This document shows positions 1 to 5,760 of a stretch of 5,760 nt of DNA, piece after piece; within the stretch, counting starts at the first letter, position 1; every line of letters begins with the position of its first letter. The position numbers and the translations under genes were made by a program. The DNA is from Nonlabens sp. (GTDB taxonomy: Bacteria > Bacteroidota > Bacteroidia > Flavobacteriales > Flavobacteriaceae), in contig JANQTO010000418.1 of NCBI GenBank assembly GCA_030731685.1, positions 5,485 to 11,244 on the forward strand, given 5' to 3'. The notes under the pieces are model-generated. The model worked only from the letters and a program-made list of their open reading frames with translations, was not told the origin of the DNA and ran no database searches.

Positions 1-1320
1 TCTGCAGTTGTAAGACGTGATGGTAGTACCTCTTTCGGTCCTGAAAACAGATTTGGTGTGTTTCCTACTGGTAGCGTAGGTTGGATAGCGTCTGAAGAAA
101 GCTTTTTAAAGGATAATAAAACAATTAATTTCCTCAAACTTCGTGCATCAGCAGGTATTATAGGTAATGACCGAATAGGAGCATTTAGGTACGTTTCTCT
201 ACTAAATGGTGAAGGTCAGTATGTATTTAATGATCAAATTATAGACGGAGTTGCGAGCGGTGCTCTAAGCAACCCAGAAATTAAATGGGAAGAACAATTC
301 ACCTCTAACGTAGGTATCGACATGCAATTCTTATCTTCTAAACTCAATGTTTCTCTAGATTATTTCAACAGAGAAACGAGAGATTTACTTATTGCACCAG
401 GTGTTTCTGGAATATTAGGATCAGGTGCCCCAGGTTCTAGCGCACCTTTTATTAATGGAGGCGACATACGCAACCGTGGTCTTGAGTTTGTCATAGGATA
501 TTCAAACAATGTCTCTGAAGATTTTAGCTACAATGTGAGCTATAATATCTCTACTCTTGACAACAAAGTACTTTCTGTGAATAATGAAAATGGTTTTATT
601 GAAGCTGGAGGTTTTGGAGTAGGTCAACCACCTATAACGAGATTTCAAGAAGGATTCACTATAGGTTACTTCTACGGTTACCAGACAGATGGGATTTTTC
701 AAAACGCCCAAGAGGTTGCTGAACACCCATCGCAAATCGCCTTAGGAGCTGTAGCACAGCCAGGTGATTTTAGATATAGAGATATAGATGGTAATGGGGT
801 TATAGACACTAGAGACCGCACAGAGCTAGGCAATCCATTACCTGATTTTACAATGGGCCTAAATCTTAGCTTTAATTATAAGAATTGGGACTTCCAGACA
901 TATCTTTATGCTTCGATAGGTAATGATATGGTACGTAATTACGAGCGTAACCAGCCATTAACTAACTTAACAACTAATGTTCTAGATCGCTGGACAGGTG
1001 AAGGAACTAGCAATTCAGTTCCTCGTGTGACAACCGGAGCTACTTCAAACCAAGTATTCTCTAACTTCTTTGTAGAAGACGCCTCTTTTTTAAGAGCCCA
1101 GAACATGCAAATAGGATACACTCTTAACGATAGTGCTCTTGATAATTTAAAACTTAGTAAGTTACGAGTATACACATCGGTAAATAATGCATTCACATTA
1201 ACAAAGTATCGAGGTTTTGATCCTAGTGCAAGTTCTGGAGACCCACTAGCAAGTGGTATCGATAATGGTTTTTATCCAGTAGCAAGGACTTTTCTAGTTG
1301 GAGTTAACGCAACATTTTAA
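1..1320 (+). CDS. SusC/RagA-family TonB-dependent outer-membrane receptor, C-terminal part (5' end outside window)
   Basis: This is the last 439 residues of a SusC-type receptor, the outer-membrane barrel that imports oligosaccharides with energy from TonB-ExbBD. The frame is open from base 1, and family-typical residues (RRDGSTSFGPENRFGVFP) lie before the first in-frame GTG at 58, so that GTG is internal and the gene is cut by the window edge. Visible hallmarks are GNDRIGAFRY (from 163), NPEIKWEEQF (about 271-300), RNRGLEFVIGY (about 472-504), DIDGNGVID (781-807), GNPLPDF (829-849) and the ending GFYPVARTFLVGVNATF, with the C-terminal Phe usual for outer-membrane barrels. SusC proteins are normally about 1000 residues, so the signal peptide, any carboxypeptidase-like domain, the TonB box and the plug are missing from view. 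The SusD gene follows 12 nt after the stop. Assignment to the family is very secure; the transported glycan is unknown, with beta-glucan a guess from context. Confidence 0.97.
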   Translation, partial: SAVVRRDGSTSFGPENRFGVFPTGSVGWIASEESFLKDNKTINFLKLRASAGIIGNDRIGAFRYVSLLNGEGQYVFNDQIIDGVASGALSNPEIKWEEQFTSNVGIDMQFLSSKLNVSLDYFNRETRDLLIAPGVSGILGSGAPGSSAPFINGGDIRNRGLEFVIGYSNNVSEDFSYNVSYNISTLDNKVLSVNNENGFIEAGGFGVGQPPITRFQEGFTIGYFYGYQTDGIFQNAQEVAEHPSQIALGAVAQPGDFRYRDIDGNGVIDTRDRTELGNPLPDFTMGLNLSFNYKNWDFQTYLYASIGNDMVRNYERNQPLTNLTTNVLDRWTGEGTSNSVPRVTTGATSNQVFSNFFVEDASFLRAQNMQIGYTLNDSALDNLKLSKLRVYTSVNNAFTLTKYRGFDPSASSGDPLASGIDNGFYPVARTFLVGVNATF

Positions 1321-1332
1321 AAAATAATCAAG

Positions 1333-2787
1333 ATGAAAATTCATAAAATATATTTTGTATTCATAGCGGCAATGGGCTTCAATGCTTGTAGCGATGACTA
1401 TGTGGACGTAGAGAGTGAAGATCCTAACTCTGAGAATTTTTTTAATTCGCAAGCAGACTATGAAAGTGCACTAGTTGCTGCCTATGATTTATTACAATCT
1501 AGTTACATTAACGTAATGCTAGGTGAGATTGCCTCAGACAACACCTTAGCAGGAGGCGAGAGCGCAACTGACGTTATAGGCATACAACAAATAGATGACA
1601 TGATTCATACTCCTGTGAATGCTCAACTCACAGATTTGTGGAGATGGATGTTTGCGGGCGTTAATAGAACAAACTACATCATGGAGTTTCAAGATAAAAC
1701 TGACTTCCCAGATAAACCTCGCGTTTTGGGAGAAACACGTTTTCTTAGAGCTTACTACTATTTTGAATTGGTGAAATTTTTCGGCGATGTACCTCTTAAA
1801 GTAGATCAGCGATTTTTATTTGGAGATCAGTTTGAAACAGAACGCACACCTAAAGCACAGGTTTACGAGCAAATCGAAAGAGATTTATTATTTGCTATTG
1901 ATAATCTACAATACACAACGCCTGATGTAGGTCGCGCAACTAAAGGTAGTGCGCAAGCCTTATTAGGTAAGGTTTATTTATTTCAGCAAAAATATGGCGA
2001 TGCGGCAGACGTGCTAGATGACCTCATTCTGTCTAATAATTACAGCTTAGTTTCAGATTATAGTACCATTTTTGAAAACGACAATGAAAACAATTCAGAA
2101 TCTGTTTTTGAAGTTCAATACTCAGATTTAGAAGGAGCAGGATTCGGTTGTTTGCAATGTAGTGAAGGTAACGTAGCTGTAGGGTTTAACGGAATTAGAA
2201 ACTACAATGGTCCATTGTTTGATTCCGGATTTAGCTTTAATGTACCTACTCAAGAAGTTGTGGACTTATTTGATGCAGCAGACCCGCGTAAAGATGTGGC
2301 GATTTTAGATATAAACGCATTTGCAGCTGCTAACAACGCAACATTTGCCGTAGGTTTTGAACATACAGGTTATTATAACCGAAAATACATTGCAAGACAG
2401 GGCGACCTCAATACAGGCGATGCAAATCTTACAAATCCTAACAATTATCGTGCAATACGGTATGCTGACGTACTACTGATGGCAGCCGAAGCCTACAATA
2501 GTGGAAATCTAGGAGATGGACAGGCACGCACATACCTAAATAGGGTGCGTTTTAGATTAGGATTGCCAGATATAACGAGCTCTGGACCAGCCCTAGCCGA
2601 CGACATCTTCAAAGAAAGAAGGTTAGAGCTCGTAGGTGAAGGACACCACTTTTTTGACTTAGTACGTACTGGGCGCGCATCATCTGAAATAGATGGTTTT
2701 ATTACTGGCAAACACGAAGTTTTCCCCATACCACTAGAAGAGATTTTACTAGCCGGCAATAGATGGGCACAAAATCCTAATTACTAA
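1333..2787 (+). CDS. SusD/RagB-family glycan-binding outer-membrane lipoprotein
   Basis: Complete 484-residue SusD homologue, the surface lipoprotein that sits as a lid on the SusC barrel and binds incoming glycan. A lysine-containing hydrophobic signal peptide ends at Cys19. The lipobox F-N-A-C is not canonical, but CSDDY matches the acidic export signal reported for Bacteroidota surface lipoproteins. Family motifs are ETRFLRAYYYFELVKFFGDVPL-type residues 134-155, the TPR-like helix GSAQALLGKVYLFQQKYGDA (205-224), RYADVLLMAAEAYN (376-389), ERRLELVGEGHHFFDLVRTG (428-447) and the C-terminal FPIP...NPNY (464-484). Length is at the short end of the usual range of about 480-600. An unusual CxxC pair (Cys273, Cys276) lies in the variable region. 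The start is chosen because it directly precedes the signal peptide; the upstream bases are A-rich without Shine-Dalgarno, as usual in this phylum. It is cotranscribed with the receptor gene and followed 10 nt later by the next lipoprotein. Confidence 0.97.
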   Translation: MKIHKIYFVFIAAMGFNACSDDYVDVESEDPNSENFFNSQADYESALVAAYDLLQSSYINVMLGEIASDNTLAGGESATDVIGIQQIDDMIHTPVNAQLTDLWRWMFAGVNRTNYIMEFQDKTDFPDKPRVLGETRFLRAYYYFELVKFFGDVPLKVDQRFLFGDQFETERTPKAQVYEQIERDLLFAIDNLQYTTPDVGRATKGSAQALLGKVYLFQQKYGDAADVLDDLILSNNYSLVSDYSTIFENDNENNSESVFEVQYSDLEGAGFGCLQCSEGNVAVGFNGIRNYNGPLFDSGFSFNVPTQEVVDLFDAADPRKDVAILDINAFAAANNATFAVGFEHTGYYNRKYIARQGDLNTGDANLTNPNNYRAIRYADVLLMAAEAYNSGNLGDGQARTYLNRVRFRLGLPDITSSGPALADDIFKERRLELVGEGHHFFDLVRTGRASSEIDGFITGKHEVFPIPLEEILLAGNRWAQNPNY

Positions 2788-2797
2788 AAGATTTACT

Positions 2798-4354
2798 ATG
2801 AAAAATATTAAATTTCTATTATTCACAATACTTGCGGTCACAGCAACACTCTTGAGCTGTGAGAACAGCGACGATAAGGACTTAAGTGCAGACCTAGATG
2901 CGCCTAAAGAGCTAGGCCTTATTTTTAACATAACCCAAGACAACTCTGGACTTGTCACTATTTCTCCGACTGGAGTGGACGTGACGAGTTTTGAGGTCTT
3001 TTATGGAGACGGTACAGGTGAGTCCATAATTTTGCCTTTAGGAGCAAACACGCAACGTAATTACAGCGAGGGAACCTACACTGTTCGTCTAGTGGCTACA
3101 AACTTGAGCGGTAAAACAACAGAATTTACCAGAGATTTAGATGTTTTCTTTAGAGCACCAGAAAATGTAGTGGTAACAGTTACAAACAGCACCACATCAA
3201 ACTTTGGAGTGACAGTGAGCGCAACTGCCGATTTTGAAACATCATTTGAAGTAACCTTTGGAGAAGACCCTACATTAGCTCCAGTACCTTTTTTGGAAGG
3301 TGACTTAGTGAACTATGATTATTCAGGAATAGGGACCTACACCATTACCGTAACTGCTCTAAGCGGCGGCGCTGCAACTGCGGTAACTACAGAAGTGGTC
3401 ATGATAGTAGATCCTGTGATTTTACCCCTAGATTTTGAATCATCAACACTGAACTACAATCTAATAAACTTTGAGTCTACAGTAAGTATCATAAATAATC
3501 CTGCGGTGAGTGTAGGTAACCCTAGTAGTAAAGTGGTTAGCATACAAAAAACAGGCACGCAAACCTTTGGTGGTGTAGTTGTGCCATTAAGCGGTCCCAT
3601 AGACTTTACAGGACCACAAAGCTTACGTATGAAGACATGGAGTCCTATGCCTATAGGAACTAAGGTGACTATCAAACTTGAAAATGCTGACGGTACAATC
3701 TCCTCTCCCGACTATGAAGCATTTACAACCCGTGGCAGTGCATGGGAAACACTATTTTTTGACACAACTGGCTTAGATATTACACAGCCGTTTAGTCGTT
3801 TTGTTGTATTTTTCGATTTAGGAAACGCCCCAACAGGAGCTATAAATTACTTTGACGACATCGAGCTTGCCGATGGACCACCGTCCTTGTTACCTCTAAC
3901 TTTTGAAGATTCAAGGATTCAGTATAATATTGGCACTAACAATGGTTCGCAGGCTATCGTTGCAAATCCTTTTCCAAGTGCTGCCAATAATTCAAGTACC
4001 GTATTAAGATTTAATAGAAATGCAACAGGTACCAATAGTTTTGCATTAGTTGCAATAGTTATTGATCAACCTGCCGTGATAAGTCCTACGACGACCTTTA
4101 CCCTGAAAGTCTATTCTCCACGTGTAGGAATGCCTATTTGGTTGAAATTAGAAAGAGTTGGAAACGGTGGACAATTTCAAGAAGTAACCAGTAGAACCAC
4201 AACTGTGGCAAATGCCTGGGAAACTATTACGTTTAATTCTTTCAGTGGAACCGCTACAGCAGACCTTAGAAATATGGTAATTTTCTTTGACCCACTAGGA
4301 GCAACAACTGCCCCAGAAACCATCTACATAGACGATTTAATACAAACAAATTAA
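2798..4354 (+). CDS. Putative surface glycan-binding lipoprotein: two PKD-like modules plus two jelly-roll CBM-like domains
   Basis: 518-residue lipoprotein, probably a surface glycan-binding protein working with the neighbouring SusC/SusD importer. The signal peptide ends in the lipobox LLSC (Cys21), followed by ENSDDKD, an acidic stretch consistent with surface export. Residues 36-117 form a PKD-like module with YGDG (69-72) and GTYTVRLVATN. Residues 120-204 form a second, more degenerate one, where FGED (154-157) replaces the FGDG motif. Residues 209-360 and 365-518 are two diverged copies of one domain. Each copy has LPLxFE at its start, then WSP or YSP, KLE, AWET, FFD, and a terminal Y-F/I-DD. 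An N-terminal FE and C-terminal DD are typical of the structural calcium site in carbohydrate-binding jelly rolls, so this fold is inferred. No catalytic domain is visible and there is no C-terminal type IX secretion domain. Position after susD is that of SusE/SGBP genes. A beta-glucan (laminarin) ligand is plausible from memory of marine flavobacterial loci but unproven. Confidence 0.85.
   Translation: MKNIKFLLFTILAVTATLLSCENSDDKDLSADLDAPKELGLIFNITQDNSGLVTISPTGVDVTSFEVFYGDGTGESIILPLGANTQRNYSEGTYTVRLVATNLSGKTTEFTRDLDVFFRAPENVVVTVTNSTTSNFGVTVSATADFETSFEVTFGEDPTLAPVPFLEGDLVNYDYSGIGTYTITVTALSGGAATAVTTEVVMIVDPVILPLDFESSTLNYNLINFESTVSIINNPAVSVGNPSSKVVSIQKTGTQTFGGVVVPLSGPIDFTGPQSLRMKTWSPMPIGTKVTIKLENADGTISSPDYEAFTTRGSAWETLFFDTTGLDITQPFSRFVVFFDLGNAPTGAINYFDDIELADGPPSLLPLTFEDSRIQYNIGTNNGSQAIVANPFPSAANNSSTVLRFNRNATGTNSFALVAIVIDQPAVISPTTTFTLKVYSPRVGMPIWLKLERVGNGGQFQEVTSRTTTVANAWETITFNSFSGTATADLRNMVIFFDPLGATTAPETIYIDDLIQTN
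3422..4351 (+). repeat. Protein-level tandem duplication of a jelly-roll-like domain inside the PKD lipoprotein
   Basis: Copy A covers 3422-3877 (residues 209-360) and copy B covers 3890-4351 (residues 365-518), joined by a linker of about four residues (PPSL). Aligned anchors are LPLDFE/LPLTFE, LNYN/IQYN, NNP/ANP, KTWSP/KVYSP, IKLE/LKLE, AWETLFF/AWETITF, VVFFD/VIFFD and YFDDI/YIDDL. The copies are clearly diverged and no obvious DNA identity remains, so the duplication is old. Copy B has Trp448 where copy A has Thr291, which suggests that the two binding surfaces differ. Confidence 0.85.
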
Positions 4355-4364
4355 TATACATCGC

Positions 4365-5348
4365 ATGAAATACTATTATAACATTCTTATAATCTTGATG
4401 CTGGGAATTACACTTCAATCCTGTCAGGATGACGACACAGAGTTTGGTAAAGTGATTGCACCTACAAATCTTGTAGTAAATTTCACGCTACAAGGTGCTA
4501 ATACCGCAAATCCAAACGGCGATGGCACAGGTATCGTTAATTTTACGGCAACTGCAGACAATGCATTAAATTTCTCCTACGATTTCGGTGATGGCCGCTC
4601 AAGTTCCGTTTTCGACGGCACGGTTGAACACCGTTTTGTAGAGTTAGGTGTGATAACCTACAGTGTTACAGTAACAGCTACAGGTACAGGTGGTGCAGCA
4701 ACAACAGAAACGGTTCTTGTAAGTGTACTCAGCACTTTTGACGACGCTGAGGCAAAAGACTTTTTAACAGGTGGCTCTTCTAAAACCTGGTACTGGTCTG
4801 TTAGCGAAAACGGTCATTGGGGCGTAGGACCTACAAATTTAATAGGTGGACAGGCTCCAGCTGCTTACTACACGCCGGCATTCTTTCCAGTCCCAGCATT
4901 TGGCAGGTACTGCAATGACTTAACTGAATGCTTCTATGAAGATCAAATGATATTTACCAAAGTAGGAAATAACGTGACCTATGAGCTAGAAAATTTCGGA
5001 GCAACATATTTTCATAATACTTATATCGCCCAGTTCGGAGGACCTACAGCTATAAATACCACAAATGCAGATGAGTGCCTGCCGTTTACAGCTCCAGCGC
5101 CAGGAATGGTAACGTTCACACCTACAACTAATACAGACGTTCCAGTAGACCAATCGCGAAAAACAAGCATCATATTACCCAACAATAGCTTTTTGAGCTG
5201 GTATGTAGGTAGTAGTGAATATGAGATTTTGTCCATTAGCGCAAATAGAATGGTTTTGCGCACCGTGCAAGCAAATGACCCTGCACTCGCCTGGTACCAC
5301 ACGCTTACAACAACAGTTCCAGTAAACCCTAATCCTGCGTGTATATAG
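4365..5348 (+). CDS. Putative PKD-domain surface glycan-binding lipoprotein with aromatic-rich C-terminal domain
   Basis: 327-residue lipoprotein, the last gene of the operon, 10 nt after the preceding stop. The signal peptide ends in LQSC (Cys20), followed by QDDDTE, an acidic motif consistent with surface export. Residues 32-121 form a PKD domain with the classic YDFGDG (72-77) and TYSVTVTATGTGG. Residues 130-327 form a second domain starting LTGGSSKTWYW and containing GHWGVGP (150-156), an acidic YEDQMIFT strand (191-198), SWYVG (278-282) and a late AWYHT (309-313). I recall similar GGSSKTW/GHxGVGP domains in lipoproteins and beta-glucanase-associated proteins of Bacteroidota PULs, without a firm family name. 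Trp142, Trp144, Trp152, Trp279 and Trp310 with neighbouring Tyr are candidates for sugar stacking. Four cysteines beyond the lipid one (183, 189, 238, 326) could form disulfides. No catalytic signature is visible. A glycan-binding role is inferred from context; a lipocalin-like or enzymatic role is not excluded. Confidence 0.82.
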   Translation: MKYYYNILIILMLGITLQSCQDDDTEFGKVIAPTNLVVNFTLQGANTANPNGDGTGIVNFTATADNALNFSYDFGDGRSSSVFDGTVEHRFVELGVITYSVTVTATGTGGAATTETVLVSVLSTFDDAEAKDFLTGGSSKTWYWSVSENGHWGVGPTNLIGGQAPAAYYTPAFFPVPAFGRYCNDLTECFYEDQMIFTKVGNNVTYELENFGATYFHNTYIAQFGGPTAINTTNADECLPFTAPAPGMVTFTPTTNTDVPVDQSRKTSIILPNNSFLSWYVGSSEYEILSISANRMVLRTVQANDPALAWYHTLTTTVPVNPNPACI

Positions 5349-5370
5349 ATTCACACCTTAAAAATCCCCT

Positions 5371-5403
5371 AAAAAGCCATTCTAAAAATAGAGTGGCTTT
5401 TTT
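5371..5403 (+). terminator. Rho-independent terminator of the susCD-SGBP operon
   Basis: A 13-bp stem pairs 5371-5383 (AAAAAGCCATTCT) with 5390-5402 (AGAGTGGCTTTTT), with one T-G wobble (5380-5393) and a six-base loop AAAAAT (5384-5389). The right arm ends in a run of six T. It begins 22 nt after the stop of the last PUL gene. The A-run on the left arm gives five T on the other strand, so it could act in both directions, although the next gene also runs on the + strand. Confidence 0.9.
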
Positions 5404-5405
5404 AG

Positions 5406-5425
5406 TTCGCTTTCGCGAAAGCGAA
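5406..5425. repeat. Perfect 20-bp GC-richer palindrome, candidate genome-wide iterated element
   Basis: TTCGCTTTCGCGAAAGCGAA is identical to its own reverse complement, and the symmetry breaks at the next base pair outward (G5405/A5426). As RNA it would fold into an 8-bp stem with a CGCG loop. It lies 2 nt after the terminator T-run and is noticeably more GC-rich than the surrounding AT-rich spacer. I recall very similar palindromes recurring in intergenic regions of marine Flavobacteriaceae genomes, but only one copy is in this window. It could be a dispersed REP-like element, a protein-binding operator or an extra 3'-end hairpin. Confidence 0.8.
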
Positions 5426-5562
5426 ACAACAAAAGCAAATTGCATCTCACAAAAAGTAAGGAAACTAAAGGATATACTACTACTTTATGTAGAAATTCAA
5501 CATATAAATTATTAAGACTCAATCCAAATAAGCTGGCAGCGCAAGCCTTTTAACTATTACGA

Positions 5563-5593
5563 TTGAAAATCAAAGCACTGCAAGCTATCTTTG
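5563..5593 (+). promoter_or_regulatory. Bacteroidota-type housekeeping promoter for sdhC
   Basis: TATCTTTG at 5586-5593 is a full match to the Bacteroidota -7 consensus TAnnTTTG. TTG at 5563-5565, 20 nt upstream, fits the -33 element with its usual spacing. Transcription would start near 5597-5601, leaving a leader of about 15 nt before the ATG at 5615. The leader TTAAAAACACGTAA is A-rich and lacks a Shine-Dalgarno sequence, which is normal for the phylum. Confidence 0.8.
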
Positions 5594-5614
5594 CGGCAAA
5601 TTAAAAACACGTAA

Positions 5615-5760
5615 ATGAGCGCATTAGTTAAATCATCTATAGCTAGAAAGTGGGTAATGGCACTTTCAGGTCTATTTCTAGTAATTTTTCTTACACAGCA
5701 CTTTGTTATCAACATTACCAGTGTAATTGCACCAGACACATTTAACGACTGGTCACACTT
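5615..5760 (+). CDS. sdhC: Succinate dehydrogenase cytochrome b subunit (b558 family), N-terminal part
   Basis: The first 48 codons of a membrane-anchor subunit of succinate dehydrogenase/fumarate reductase (complex II), which links succinate oxidation in the TCA cycle to quinone reduction in the inner membrane. The visible protein begins MSALVKSSIARKW and continues with a hydrophobic helix (about residues 13-35, MALSGLFLVIFLTQHF) and then INITSVIAPDTFNDWSH. This matches the start of the Bacteroidota b558-type SdhC, normally about 220-230 residues with five helices. His29 in the QHF motif is at the place where the related Bacillus-type protein has a heme-ligating histidine (known from the family; inferred here). 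The window ends inside the gene. In this phylum sdhA and sdhB usually follow, but they are not visible. It has its own promoter and is separated from the PUL by a terminator, so it is a separate transcription unit. Confidence 0.93.
   Translation, partial: MSALVKSSIARKWVMALSGLFLVIFLTQHFVINITSVIAPDTFNDWSH

Larger units (their letters stand above)
5349..5614. other. Intergenic region between the PUL operon and sdhC
   Basis: This 266-nt stretch holds, in order, an intrinsic terminator (5371-5403), a perfect 20-bp palindrome (5406-5425), about 135 nt of AT-rich sequence in which I see no gene or RNA, and a promoter for sdhC (5563-5593) with a short leader. Only short, weak inverted repeats occur in the middle part. 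No convincing reading frame with a family signature is present on either strand. Confidence 0.8.

Noticed and set aside
58..60. GTG as a possible start of the first gene
   Set aside because: The frame stays open to base 1 and the residues before it match the SusC family, so this is an internal valine codon.
502..735. Reverse-strand reading frame inside the receptor gene
   Set aside because: It lies antisense to clear SusC coding sequence and its protein shows no family feature. The same applies to the reverse frame at 939-1196.
781..807. DIDGNGVID in the receptor as a calcium-binding or dockerin-like motif
   Set aside because: This segment is a common conserved part of SusC barrels and does not indicate a dockerin; calcium binding is possible but not specific.
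2493..2958. Two reverse-strand reading frames around the susD end and next gene start
   Set aside because: They are antisense to conserved SusD and lipoprotein sequence, overlap each other and have no recognisable domain or signal.
3454..3675. Reverse-strand reading frame within the duplicated-domain lipoprotein
   Set aside because: It is opposite well-supported coding sequence with no independent evidence. The reverse frame at 5021-5302 is rejected for the same reason.
5532..5554. Possible second terminator (GGC...GCC followed by TTTT)
   Set aside because: The stem is only three base pairs with a seven-base loop and the T-run is short, so it is unlikely to terminate.
5428..5560. Possible small RNA or riboswitch in the middle of the intergenic region
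   Set aside because: Only short 4-5 bp inverted repeats are present, with no recognisable riboswitch core, tRNA arms or second terminator.
5557..5739. Reverse-strand reading frame over the sdhC start
   Set aside because: It covers the sdhC promoter and a strongly recognised SdhC N-terminus on the other strand; the encoded protein looks random.

Overview
The window looks like the 3' end of a polysaccharide utilization locus (PUL) from a Bacteroidota member, most likely a marine-type Flavobacteriaceae. The evidence is a SusC/SusD pair, lipoproteins with acidic residues right after the lipid cysteine, AT-rich gene starts without Shine-Dalgarno sequences, and a TAnnTTTG-type -7 promoter element. 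The genus assignment is inference; no rRNA or other marker gene is present.

Layout, all genes on the + strand: (1) 1-1320, the C-terminal beta-barrel part of a SusC-family TonB-dependent receptor, whose beginning lies outside the window; (2) 1333-2787, a complete SusD/RagB lipoprotein; (3) 2798-4354, a lipoprotein with two PKD-like modules followed by two copies of a jelly-roll, carbohydrate-binding-like domain; (4) 4365-5348, a lipoprotein with one PKD domain and an aromatic-rich C-terminal domain. Gaps between these four genes are 12, 10 and 10 nt, so they are almost certainly one operon. An intrinsic terminator (5371-5403) closes it, followed 2 nt later by a perfect 20-bp palindrome (5406-5425). 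The rest of the 266-nt intergenic region is AT-rich with nothing else recognisable until a Bacteroidota-type promoter (5563-5593). That promoter drives the start of a different unit: sdhC, the cytochrome b subunit of succinate dehydrogenase, cut by the window end after 48 codons.

Inferred joint function: the SusC barrel and SusD lid form the outer-membrane glycan importer, and the two PKD lipoproteins act as surface glycan-binding proteins (SGBPs) that hold polysaccharide near it. No glycoside hydrolase, lyase, sulfatase or regulator is visible; any would lie upstream or elsewhere. The architecture resembles laminarin/beta-glucan PULs of marine flavobacteria, but substrate cannot be proven from this sequence. 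I found no strong sign of an entirely new system. The most novel parts are the two SGBP-like proteins and the palindrome.
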